64,000 nucleotides of DNA, taken from contig JAFBJZ010000512.1 of assembly GCA_016785225.1 (NCBI GenBank), positions 7,849,001 through 7,913,000 of the forward strand, read 5' to 3'. The position numbers and the translations under genes were made by a program. The notes beneath the pieces are model-generated. The model was not told where the DNA came from, did no database searches, and was given only the letters and a program-made list of their open reading frames with translations. Source of the DNA: Psettodes erumei. Lineage: Eukaryota; Chordata; Actinopteri; Pleuronectiformes; Psettodidae. How positions within the stretch are numbered: the first letter of the stretch is position 1; every line of letters begins with the position of its first letter. Below, one piece after another: positions 19,797 to 30,045 of this stretch.

Positions 19797-21327
19797 TCAG
19801 GATCCAACTCCAAAGTTGCCAGCTTTCTCTGCGACCTCCAGTGCACTCTTCAGGTTCTGATCAAAGAGCTCACACCTGAAAATCACACAAATTTACAGCA
19901 GCGTTGAAGGGATGTTTGGGTGTAAGACCCTGGATACTCTATGTCAACTAAAATGTAGTAGTAGGAGGAATTTTAAGACACATAACACAGTGTGGAGGGC
20001 GATATCCTCCTCTTCTGAAAATTTTTTATTACCTGATTGGCATTTCCAGAGAATAGAAAGGGTTCTTCAGGGCAAAATCTGAATAGATTTCATAAATCTT
20101 CCTCAACAGCGCATCAATGCCAGATTGTCGAGGGTCTGCCAGCACAATGAACTTTATCCCTGACAGCACAGAGACAGAAGAAACAGAACAAAGTCAGTTA
20201 CATGCCTACGTGTAAACCTATTGTTGAAACTGTCGGTATCTTTTATGATTCTTTCTCACCAGTGAGAGTCTGGAAGCAGTGGAGTTTGAAGACGTCTGTT
20301 TCTAGCATCTCAATCCCCGAACTGCCAACTTCTGGAGACAGCTGTGAACCTATAGCAAACAAACTAAGGAAGAAATGCAAAAAATGGAAGCTGACGTTTT
20401 AAAACCACAGCACTTTGTTGTTCACTTTTAGGCAGCACTTTAGAACATAAGAAGATCCCTGACGGTTCCAAGTTGTGTATTCAGTGGCTCAGTGGCAGCT
20501 CAGCAGAGCAGATGCTTGTCAACGCCACAGCCCGCACCTGGCTCCACTACACCACCCACACTGTCTCAGAGTAAATGTGAAACATGTCCTTTACTTACGA
20601 GTGGAACATGGAGGCCAGCATCAGCTTTTCGTTGGAGCTCAGGCGCGCCCGCCCAAATCGAATAGACACCGGATAATTCGACTGATCTTTCAAGTATTCC
20701 AGGATGTCCTTTCCATCTCCTGTGTTCTTTCCAATCACATCAACTCCATTGATGGACAGCACTGCATGGCCCACTGCGAGAATGACAAACAGGACTTCAT
20801 TCATACACACACCCGGATACATTTAAAGACAAATATCAGATTCTGAAAAGTCATGCAGCCTAAGGATCAAATGCTTAGACCACAGAATATCCTCCTTTTG
20901 TGAATTTTCACATAACGGTTACCAAATACGGTTTGCTTAAATGCTAAATGTAGTTAGAAGCTAGTCCATAGCAAGCCATTTAAATAAGTGCAATGTAATT
21001 AAGTGTTTAGCACGGACTACTGGTCCATTGATTTATTTAATGTTCGCTTGTTTTTCTTTTAACAGATCTGCAGTATATGACGGTTTTTAATACCTAATAA
21101 CTGACAGGTAAATTGAGCTAACAGAGTGCTCGTGTTAGATTTGAGCTGTTACCTCTGATTCCGTCCCGTTGTCCAAACGATACGACGACTTTTTCATCGT
21201 GATGCTTGAGCACCAAGTCTAAAGGATAGCTAAATGTTTTCTCGGCCTCCGCTCTCGGGACGTAGTTGTCATACTGGTAAATTAAACCCCCAGCCTTGTT
21301 CACCACATACACACTGAAGATCACCAT
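19797..21327 (-). CDS. trappc4: Trafficking protein particle complex subunit 4 (synbindin)
   Basis: TRAPPC4 is a core subunit of the TRAPP tethering and Rab-exchange complexes acting in ER-Golgi and later traffic. Exons in transcript order: 21153-21327, 20599-20773, 20260-20363, 20033-20159, 19797-19875. They give 219 residues, equal to the human length. The protein opens MVIFSVYVVNKAGGLIYQYD (longin-type N-terminus) and contains RAEAEKTFSYPLDL, VSIRFGRARLSSNEKLMLA, SSGIEMLETDVFKLHC, FVLADPRQ-type and NPFYSLEMPIRCELFDQNL segments. The acceptor of exon 3 is fixed by frame: the exon starts at 20363 so that SLFAIGSQLSPE is read, not at the nearer ATAG. It ends EKAGNFGVGS. It shares a promoter with rps25. 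Confidence 0.96.
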
Positions 21328-21644
21328 CTTTGCAACGTTCTGACAACACTGTCATGTGACCTCGTCGGTGTCAAAAGACCGGAAATCTCTAAATTAGCAT
21401 ATATGTTATTAGAGATATAAGAACTATTCTCTAAACCACTCAATGTTTAATTATTTACGTACCGGTGGAACAGCTTTGCAGCAGTCTGGTTAGCCGAAAT
21501 TTATAGTCAAAAATAAAGAAAAGCGGCGGAACCCCAGAAAACTCTAATTCCCATAGTCCCCTTTCCATTTCCGCATGTACGGGTTGTCTAAGGGGCTCTT
21601 GCACGGGAGAACTTCCTTTCGCTCCGACATCTTGACGAGGAAAC
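21328..21644. promoter_or_regulatory. Compact bidirectional promoter of trappc4 and rps25
   Basis: Only 317 bp lie between the trappc4 ATG and the rps25 ATG, which point away from each other; RPS25 and TRAPPC4 are also head-to-head in human. Candidate sites: GTCATGTGAC (21351-21360, an E-box resembling the CLEAR type), ACCGGAAAT (21378-21386, ETS type) and ACTCTAATTCCCATAGT (21541-21557, close to the ZNF143/THAP11 motif). There is no TATA box in a convincing place. Sites were matched by eye. Confidence 0.65.
21612..21620 (+). promoter_or_regulatory. rps25: Candidate 5'TOP start of rps25 mRNA
   Basis: CTTCCTTTC is a C followed by eight pyrimidines, 25 bases before the start codon. Ribosomal-protein mRNAs normally begin with such a tract, which puts their translation under mTOR/LARP1 control. 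The exact start site is inferred. Confidence 0.5.
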
Positions 21645-23833
21645 ATGGTGAGGACAATCATTACACGTTTCGTCGAAATAAAGTTGAAATATCTAGTGTT
21701 TCCACAACCCAACCAGAGTCCCATCTGTTCGGAATAAATGGCGAAGGAACTTTGTTATCATCCGATGTGATTAGAGGGCGCGAATGAAGTCGTGAATTGT
21801 TTAGTTTTACTCTTTTTACGGGCTGGCTAGGTAGCTAGCTAGCTTGATAATTCCACCACGCTTTCATGCTGCACTGGGGTTAAAGCGACTGAGCCGAATA
21901 AAGTTGTCGTTAACAATTTACTTTTATACCGTGCAGACATGTATATTTACACATTGTACTCGCTCCGAAGAACTGCATCAGTGTTCAGTCATTAAGGAGC
22001 GATGCTAATAGCGAGGCTAGAAACGCACTCTGTCGTAGCGGACAAGGCCATCCCATGCCGGCCAGTTGAGCTAAGCTCAGGCTGCGAGCTGTGTCCGCTA
22101 GCTGAATACGATTGTTGTCATTACTTTACTATGGCATTGTTTTTTGTGTTCATAAACATAAGCGTATTGAAACACGATGCAATGCCCCACATGTAGCGCC
22201 TGTCGGACGCGTAAGCGAGTGTCAAGTGTCACAATTTGTTGGATGATTTCAGCCTCCCAAGCAAGACAAGAAGAAGGACACCGGAAAGTCCAAGAAGGAC
22301 AAGGACCCAGTCAACAAGTCTGGAGGCAAAGCCAAGAAGAAGGTATGCAGGGGTTTAATTAGCTTCCGAGTTTGTCCTTTATATTTGATGTGGATTCAGA
22401 GTAATTACCCTAACTATCCTAAACTCACTGAAACACGCTGAGCCCTTTTTTTAATTTCACTCTGAGCAGAAGTGGTCCAAGGGAAAAGTGAGGGACAAGC
22501 TCAACAACCTGGTCCTCTTCGACAAGGCGACCTACGACAAACTGTACAAAGAGGTTCCCAACTACAAGCTCATCACCCCAGCCGTTGTGTCAGAGAGGCT
22601 GAAGATCCGTGGCTCCCTGGCCAGGAACGCTCTCCAGGAACTGCTCGCTAAAGGTGAATTTATGGATTATAATATACATGTCAGGAAATATGGACCTGGT
22701 GGAGAGGTTCAGGTGTGATACGCCACACGTTCTTCTGGTTTCATATTCTCTTATGTGGTAGTGTATAGTTAAAATGGTGTCGATCAGAGCACTTAAAGAT
22801 GGCACTTTTTGTTAGGGATAATATGTTGACTACAAATTAAGTTTGCAGAGGTTTCTAGGCCTCTCGCAAAGTGTTTTGGAGAAGAATGGCATTTCAGCCA
22901 ATGAAGTAAAAGAGACATCTTCATGTGTTCACAATGAATGATTTATTGCCTTTAATGAAGCTGCAGATAAAACAATTAGAGAATTTAAATGAGAACTTGG
23001 GTGAATGTTATCGAGGATCCTCCATGAAGTCTCCCCCATTAGAATGTGCATTATGGGCAGAGGTGGAGATGTTGTTTGTGTAGCGCTACAAAGCACCAAC
23101 ATTAACACGTTTTGCCATCGACATCGTCATGCAACATTAAGCTTGTCCCATCAGTATACCCCACAGTCGTCAGCGCAGCTTGCCGGTGACTGATGACTTA
23201 CAAATTGCGTATCTCGGCAGGTTTTTTTTGTCGTGGTCCCGCTCTAAAAAGACGTGCGGCGTGACTGCTGCTAACGTTGCTAATCACAGCTGCGATATCG
23301 TCAGTTCTTTTAAGATCATGTAGACTCTCCAAATGTGTGGAGCACACGTTCCTTGAGAAAAGCAAAGGCACAGAAGTGGTATTGAAACATTTTAATGTTG
23401 TAATGTGCCAGATGTTAAGCAATCAGTTGAGATCTAATGGTTATCTTGTTTCATTGTCTTCCTGTATGAAACTTGCCACCTGTGACAAAAGAGCAGCTCC
23501 TGCGTGTTGGGATTTATTTTTCTGAGATTGTATTGAAGATGCAACTTCATGACTTATAGCCTCAGAGTTTATGATTATACTATTATGTGATAAGATTTAA
23601 ATAATATACTGTGTATCCAACCAGCAAAATTTCGTTGAGGCTTAAATGTTGCGTTGTACACAGCCGCTGGTCAGTGCAACGTAAACGTGTGGTTGAAAAT
23701 GAGCGCGCTGACGGGGAACGTCCTGTTCTGTCTCGCAGGCATGATCAAGCTGGTGTCCAAACACAGAGCACAGCTGATTTACACACGCAACACCAAGGGC
23801 GGAGATGAGGAGGCAGCAGCGGAGAAGGCATAA
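21645..23833 (+). CDS. rps25: 40S ribosomal protein S25 (eS25)
   Basis: A component of the small ribosomal subunit. Coding exons: 21645-21647 (ATG alone), 22253-22342, 22470-22653, 23739-23833, giving 123 residues (human 125). The lysine-rich N-terminus (PPKQDKKKKDTGKSKKD, with one codon supplied by the splice) is followed by KWSKGKVRDKLNNLVLFDKA, ITPAVVSERLKIRGSLAR, LQELLAKG and LVSKHRAQLIYTRNTKGG, all typical of the family. The stop codon is followed four bases later by a donor (23838), and a final non-coding exon starts at 23924. I looked for C/D or H/ACA snoRNAs in the introns and could not support one. Confidence 0.97.
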
Positions 23834-23923
23834 TCAGGTAAGTGCAGAAAGTACCCTCGTATCCAGCTCATCACTGTTTGCCTTGTTTGCCTTCACTGAC
23901 CTACCTCCTTTTTTGTCTTCCAG

Positions 23924-23990
23924 GTTCTTCTCCTGTTTGTTTCCTATTTGTAATGAGAGGTGAATAAAAAAATGTAAAGACAAAATTTCA
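23924..23990 (+). other. rps25: rps25 terminal non-coding exon with polyadenylation signal
   Basis: It starts after TTCCAG at 23923 and carries AATAAA at 23963-23968. The intron before it (23838-23923) lies just after the stop codon, too close to trigger nonsense-mediated decay. Confidence 0.7.
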
Positions 23991-24950
23991 GCTGTTTGTT
24001 TCTTTACATCCACGCTGGTTTGCTGAGTGGTATGTAACTTCTTTTCCTTTGTCATTGGTCTTGATTCAGTGGTGACGTGTAAAATTGAAAATAAAAAAAT
24101 AAAATGGTTTAATAGGCAGTGAAGAGCATGAAGAGATAAAGATGGTGCTAATCAGGAAGCACAATGCTTATGTTGTTCCCATTGTGGGTAGAAAATAAAC
24201 ACATGCACGTTCTTCCACTCGCTCTTGTCTCCTCCCTCCTGAAAAGCTGCACGTTTGCATGAATTAGATTATATCAGCACCTTCTCATTGGACCAAACCA
24301 GGCATCTCAGAATGACAGCCAGCCCCCTACAAAGAGCAAACATCCCAATTGGCAAGAAAAAAAATGATTTTTGTGCAAAACTATTTGAGGAACTCTGGCA
24401 CAGGAAAAAAAATAAAATTGTGCCATAAAACTCAGGGAGGAGGAGGCGAGTTGGGATCTGACAACGATAACACAAAGCAGGTGCTTCTGGTGAACACGTT
24501 GGTAAACGCTGTCCAAACGGCAGGACTTGATCTTGTGCCTCATAATGTCGCCATGTAAATACAGACTCATTAGTGCTTTTGACAGAAGTCCGCCTTGAGT
24601 TTCTGCGGGAATCCATTGACTGCTTTGGGCAGGCCGCTTTGAAAATGCACTTTGGCATCATCTTGTGGGTTCGCAAAGCCAGTCTTACTCGTGCAGCAAA
24701 CACACATTCAGGCGTTTAGACAGTATTCTGTTATTACTATGAGCATCTTTGGTAATGAAAGTCCTCAAGTGTCATCCGATAAATCCAGAGGGACGTCCCG
24801 ACCCAACTGGTCCTGTTCTCAGGCTCAGACGGATCATCTCTACCTTGGTGAGATTCATCATTCGTGTCTTTCCATTTGTGTGTGAGAGGCCGCGGGCATG
24901 GGGAGGTTATGAGATATTGATGGGAAGTGGCATGAAATGAAGAAACTAAC

Positions 24951-25170
24951 CCCACGGTCGGATGTTTGCTCAGGGCCGCGGAGGGCGCGGGGGTCTTGTG
25001 ATGGATGCCGTCAGTCGTCCCTCTGTCAGCCGCGCGGCGCCGCCTCCGGCAGCGACCGGGAAACGAACGTCAGGGCGGACGAGCTCCGCAAACAGATGCG
25101 CCACCCGTCGGCTCCTCCAGCGCCGGCCTGTTAACCGCTTGTGTTCCTCCGCGGAGGTGACTCGTCACGT
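24951..25170. promoter_or_regulatory. Isolated CpG-rich block
   Basis: About 220 bp rich in CG dinucleotides, including CGCGCGGCGCCGCC, within AT-richer DNA. It is 1 kb past rps25 and 1.4 kb before the first sgcg exon. It could be a distal promoter or enhancer of sgcg or an unrecognised first exon. There is no direct evidence for either. Confidence 0.35.
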
Positions 25171-25263
25171 GTTGATGCACGTCACTAGACCGACTGTCAC
25201 ACACTGAAATATTTGTTGCAGGGACTGTTGCATTTCATCAAACACGTCACATTTTCTAAAGAC

Positions 25264-25265
<2 letters not shown>

Positions 25266-25302
<37 letters not shown>
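25266..25302. repeat. (TG)18 microsatellite
   Basis: Uninterrupted TG repeat of about 37 bp in intergenic DNA. Confidence 0.95.
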
Positions 25303-25305
<3 letters not shown>

Positions 25306-25482
25306 GGTGTTTTTGTTGGTTTTGTACAGAAATGCTCACAGCACAGTCAAGCTCTTCGCGTGCGCACCCACGCGATCGTGGTTAGCAGCGGTTAGAAGAA
25401 CCTGCGTGGGTTTGCGTGGCTGTGCGGGGGTGTTTTTAAAAGACATTTCAATGCATTTTCTTATAAAACTGAACAAAGACAG

Positions 25483-25508
25483 GAGAGAGAGAGAGAGAGA
25501 GAGAGAGA
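25483..25508. repeat. (GA)n microsatellite
   Basis: About 13 GA units. Confidence 0.9.
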
Positions 25509-26497
25509 AACACCCGCCGCGCTCAGCCGTCAGCGAAAGAGAGCTGGACTTCGTGTGATGTAACTATAGTCTTTCTCACACGGGCAAAGAGTTTGTCACA
25601 TCTGTTGTAATTTCTGGTAGGGTTGCTGCGCAAGAGAACCATGGCAACGGTGCAGCTAATTCACATCAGCTGATCAGACAACTTCGGCTGCTTCTTCACG
25701 CAGACCCGAGGCAGCAAGCTTCGGCTTTGCTTCAGCTTTTGCATTTTGCAATGCTTTCTATTTATCAGCTGTGTCTTCTTCAGCGTGCGACATTACGTAG
25801 CTTCGCGACTCTTTAAACTCTGATTGAGCTTGCAAAGGCTCTTTGTTTTGACATTAAGACTTGTATTTACCGCTTCTGACTTCCATAGCCAGCAAGCAGC
25901 CCTTAAGAGTCTTCAAACTTTCCATAATAACTTTTCAAGTCCCTACTTTTATCAAACGATGTTTATTGTTGGCGACAGGTTAATAATGAAATGGGTCTTC
26001 ATGACTCGTTTTTAATTGGTGATGGTTTTAAAAGCATTGCAGTCAATGCCGTCTATAAAGTTCTCTCAACTTAAAGGACTCATCTATTATTGATTTAAGC
26101 TGTCCTAGTATTTTCTCTTTAAAATATTTATGCACGTCTAATGGAGCAGCCGTCTTAGATCTGTCCTACACTAACTATAAGGCCAAATGTAAATGATTGG
26201 AAATGCCTTTCTCTGTCAAGGACGTACAGAGGAATACATGTTTCTGTAATAAATCGAGTGCTCGCAAACTGTGTGTATGTTTAACACACTCTCATGGTGT
26301 TAAATGGAGTGTTCTGATACAACGCATGATCCGATGAATGTGTATACTGAAGGGCGACCTTGGGTTAACTTCGAGTTCAGAGCCATGACTGAAGTCTCAA
26401 ATTAGACTGGACGGCATCGAGCCTTGGGCTGGGCAGTGGAAGTGACTCACTGGTATGTATGACAACAACCGTCTCTGTTCATTATGGACGGTATCTG

Positions 26498-26509
26498 CGT
26501 GTGTGTGTG

Positions 26510-26541
<32 letters not shown>
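26498..26541. repeat. (GT)n(GA)n microsatellite just upstream of sgcg exon 1
   Basis: About 13 GT units followed by about 8 GA units, ending some 40 bp before the candidate first exon. A CT-rich tract (26567-26580) follows. Confidence 0.9.
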
Positions 26542-26582
26542 CTGGCTCTCTCCTCTGATGGTTAACCCTCTCTCTCTCTGAC

Positions 26583-26802
26583 ATTCAAACGCTTGCAGGA
26601 AGGCTGGGCAGGCGGAGGGAGGGGGAGCGCCGCCTGGTGGCGGTTGGCCGGGGCTCTCCCGCGGCTGAATTTATGGCACGCAGCTGTTGAGCGGCTGACA
26701 GGCGCGTCAGGAGCTCAGGCGCTGCTGCTTCCCGAGCTCCTCGTACCAGCTCGAGCTTGCTGTGGCGTAGGAAGGAGGACTGCTCTGCCTCAACACACAA
26801 CA
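26583..26802 (+). other. sgcg: Candidate 5' non-coding exon of sgcg
   Basis: A GC-rich segment ending in ACAACA|GTGAGT, a good donor, lies 3.2 kb upstream of the first coding exon, whose acceptor (30037-30038) leaves just seven 5'UTR bases. An upstream non-coding exon is therefore required, and this is the best-placed one. The left edge is approximate. Confidence 0.45.
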
Positions 26803-27242
26803 GTGAGTACCCCTGCCTTTTACTTACCGAGAATAATCGCTGTCACCTCGCTTCTTTGATGACCTCCTCTTAAGACAAAGAGGAACCTTTGACCTACTGC
26901 CCAATTGTTGCCGTTTTTTTCATTTTTTTCTTTCTCCTCGTCTTTGTGACTCATGTGTCTCACGTTGTGCTCCTGTGATTACTCGGTAGCTCTTGCAGAG
27001 GTAGTTTGTGGATTTGGAAAAAAAATGTTTTAGTTCCCAGCTGTTGGCAGTTTTTACCATACATGGCCAGCGATATTGAAACACAAGAATAACTTTGCAA
27101 AAGAGCGCCTTCCCAGTGTTTAATGTGGGTTATGAGCGGTACGTCAGTATGTTAAGGTTGTTAACTAGTTATGCCTATGCGGTGTGCGTGCGTGCGTGCG
27201 TGCGTGTGCGTCCTGTGGAGCTTTTTTTAAATTTAGTTCACA

Positions 27243-27457
27243 ATGCCGTGTCCTATTTTTAGAAGTTCAGGCATCGCAGCAGAGCGGAGACATGTCGCCG
27301 GCCACTCACTAGAGAGTCAGACAGAAACTTCAGCCCCGTGCTCAGCTTTCGATCGCCCCTCGCTCCGCGCACCAGACTCCTCTGAGCGTCGCTCTGCCGC
27401 CAGCCAAACGATTTCCGAGCTTTTCTCGCTCACTGAAACTTCTGGCATTCGGTCAGG
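27243..27457 (+). other. sgcg: Alternative candidate 5' exon of sgcg
   Basis: A CpG-containing segment ends in a strong donor, CAGG|GTAAGT (GT at 27458-27459). It could be a second promoter/first exon feeding the same acceptor at 30039. The left edge is arbitrary. Confidence 0.35.
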
Positions 27458-30038
27458 GTAAGTCTCAGTTCAGAGAGAGACCTGCATTCTCAATCACAGC
27501 CGGACCCGGTGGATTTTTGGGGTGAGCAGTTGGCCCGTCCGGCCTTGCCCCGCACTCTCGTTCAGGGGTCAGGGAGGTGGAGTCATGAGGGGGGAAAACT
27601 TTTTTAAGGTTAATTCAGAGGATGCCCTTGGATAAATCTGCTAACAGTGCTGGATCATTTTAGAAAGCAGACTGTGTGTCTACAGTAACTTTGATACGCC
27701 TATTTAGTTTCCCCTTGTGGTTTTTGTAAATCTATTTTAAAATGCTTCTATCACCAAGAAATTAAAACAAACAAATAAACAAACAAGGCTTGAGTTTGAT
27801 AAAAGCTACTTTCTCTCAAAGCTCTAGAGTCAGACTGTATTTCCGATCATAATGTCCCATAAATTGAGCCTTCCTGGCACTTGAGCGAGGCTGTTCAGGG
27901 AGTGTTTATTTAGGTTGCTATGGACGGAACAGTCTGTGGCTGAAGGGTTGGTGGTAACACTGAAACTGGAGCTGGAAGACGCCTTTAAAGATCCAGCCTC
28001 AAAGCTTCCTCCTCCTCCTCCTCCTCCTCCTCCTCCAGCTGCTGCTATAATAAGGAGGCCTCTTAATGCTTTAATTTAAAATAATTAGATCGGGTTAGAT
28101 ACAATTCATTAACATCATAATGAACAAATCCGGAGCTCTTTTCATTCTCACCACTCCTTTGCCCAAAGTGCATCAACATGTTAACACACAAATGATCTGT
28201 TGCTGGTATCGCGTGGGGAATTGTGTCAATTTAACAGACGCTGATTCTCCTTGGACAACTCCCTCGAGAAAACACCAGATATAAAAACCCGAGCGAATCC
28301 ATGTTAATGAGACAAGCAGAGTAAAAAATTACTGAGGCCTTTAGCTTCACTAAAAGTTTCTGTTGCTCTGCTGCATTGCTGAGATTCAATTTGCCATCAT
28401 GACTCATTTCCACAGGTACGATTAATAAATATAAATGAGGGGAGATACAGGCAAAAAAAAAGAACATTTCACATAACTTACTCCTTATCAACTTTTGCTT
28501 TCCAGTCCCCTGTGGAAATCGCACAAAGTCATTTCCCCCCCCTCCCTTTTCAAGCAACATTCATTCATTTGGTTGTGAAATAAGGGCTATTCATCACAGC
28601 TGGGCTTGCAGGCCATGTGACAGGTCCTGTGGATAGGTGGATTCGGTCATAGAAATATGCTCAGCATTTTATGCCCCACGTCTCCTCCCTGTGTTTACTG
28701 CAAACAGCAAGAAACGAGCCATGGACACTATAGGCGTTTCTCATTTGTCTCTCTGAAACATCTTCTCCAGGACCTCCGAGAGCTCCGACCCTAGCAGCGA
28801 GCATTTGCATTTATCCATCATGCATTGCTTAGAGGGCAGAGCAGTATTTACCTTCATTATTTACAGAAATGCAATTTATTTGAGTTTGTTCACAGTTTGT
28901 CGCTGTATGCAGAGTGTGTCAGCCCTCCTCCTCGCTTCTATCATCATCATCTGCACAATGGTCACAGCGGGACAATGTTCCCAGCTGAACATCTGTTAAC
29001 GTCGAGGAAGAATTACCATTTGGGTTGAGAAGTGGCTCCTTTAACATGATGGAAAACACCTTTACTGTGGCAGTAAGATGCAACATCTGCCCTCTATGTA
29101 AATCAGCCTCAAGACTGGAGTCGGAAACCGACATCGAGTTCAGAGCACACAGCTGAGACAAGTTTGTTCAATAGACTTTTCCTATAAAGTTGAGGTGCGG
29201 CAGGACTAAAGATTTGACGCAGTTTGTTGCTAAGATAGAGCAACACACTTTTGCCTATTTCGGATGCTATTTGACTCACAATTATCAGGGGCTTCTGAAC
29301 TGGTGAGTGAGGTCAGTCTGCTCTGATGTGAACTGAAAAAGCAAACTGTTGTTGTGTCATCACTTCTAACACTCGCTGTGGTTTGAAATATGCTGACATT
29401 CATCTCCTTGGTTTTTGTCATTGATATCCTGCTGCTGTGTGACCAGAACATACCGCCTCTGCTCTGTAATACAGTAAGTGGCATTTTCCTTTGCCTTTGC
29501 CTTTTTAAAAAACTGCTGGAAGTTCAGTCAAATTTTCCATTGGTGCAACACGCCAAATATACACTGGATCTGTCCACAAGCTCTGGGCTCGTGAATAACA
29601 TACAGTATGTGCACTGTGTGGACAAGGCAATGCATAGAGGTGCAATTAGGCAGGTTGTATGTGTACAATTAAGCTTAAAGGCTGGAAAAATATTGGATCT
29701 AAACACTGGGAACTTTTTGGACGTTCTGCAGGATGTGTGAAAGCTGTTTGTCAGTGATGGAAACCCACCCCCATGACACAATTCAGAGAGCAAGGAGACA
29801 CCTCAGACCAAACCCTTAGGAAAAAGCTGTTGCTGCTCATGTACTATGTAGCAGATGTCAAACAAAGAAAACCCCATGCATAAATGAAGGATGATGCATT
29901 AGGATAAAAGAATATGCTGCCAGTTTTCCTTACAAATTCCTGCTAACTCTGTAACATGCCATGTTAGCATGGAAGAGTAATGTCTGGATGTTTTTTTTCT
30001 CCTTGTTAACATCTATTTCTATTGTGTGTTGTGCCCAG
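27458..30038 (+). other. First intron of sgcg, nothing coding recognised
   Basis: Contains a TCC trinucleotide run at 28007-28036, a GTGC-type repeat just before it at 27185-27207, and AT-rich unique DNA. No exon or RNA gene is supported. Confidence 0.55.
28007..28036. repeat. (TCC)n trinucleotide repeat
   Basis: Ten TCC/CTC units in the first sgcg intron. Confidence 0.9.
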
Positions 30039-30045
30039 CCAGCAG

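Larger units (their letters stand above)
23991..26582. other. Intergenic region rps25-sgcg
   Basis: About 2.6 kb with no supported gene. It holds two microsatellites (TG at 25266-25302, GA at 25483-25508) and a short CpG-rich block at about 24951-25170. All open frames are short and without family resemblance. Confidence 0.6.

Noticed and set aside
21648..23738. Intronic snoRNA in rps25
   Set aside because: A TGATGA sequence near 23187 suggested a C box, but no paired D box at a proper distance and no terminal stem could be found.
24269..24703. 144-codon minus-strand open frame between rps25 and sgcg
   Set aside because: Low-complexity translation with no recognised family, no promoter context and no splice structure.
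25635..25648. Second X-box-like sequence (ending CCATGGCAAC)
   Set aside because: Only half of the palindrome matches and it is not near a ciliary gene start.
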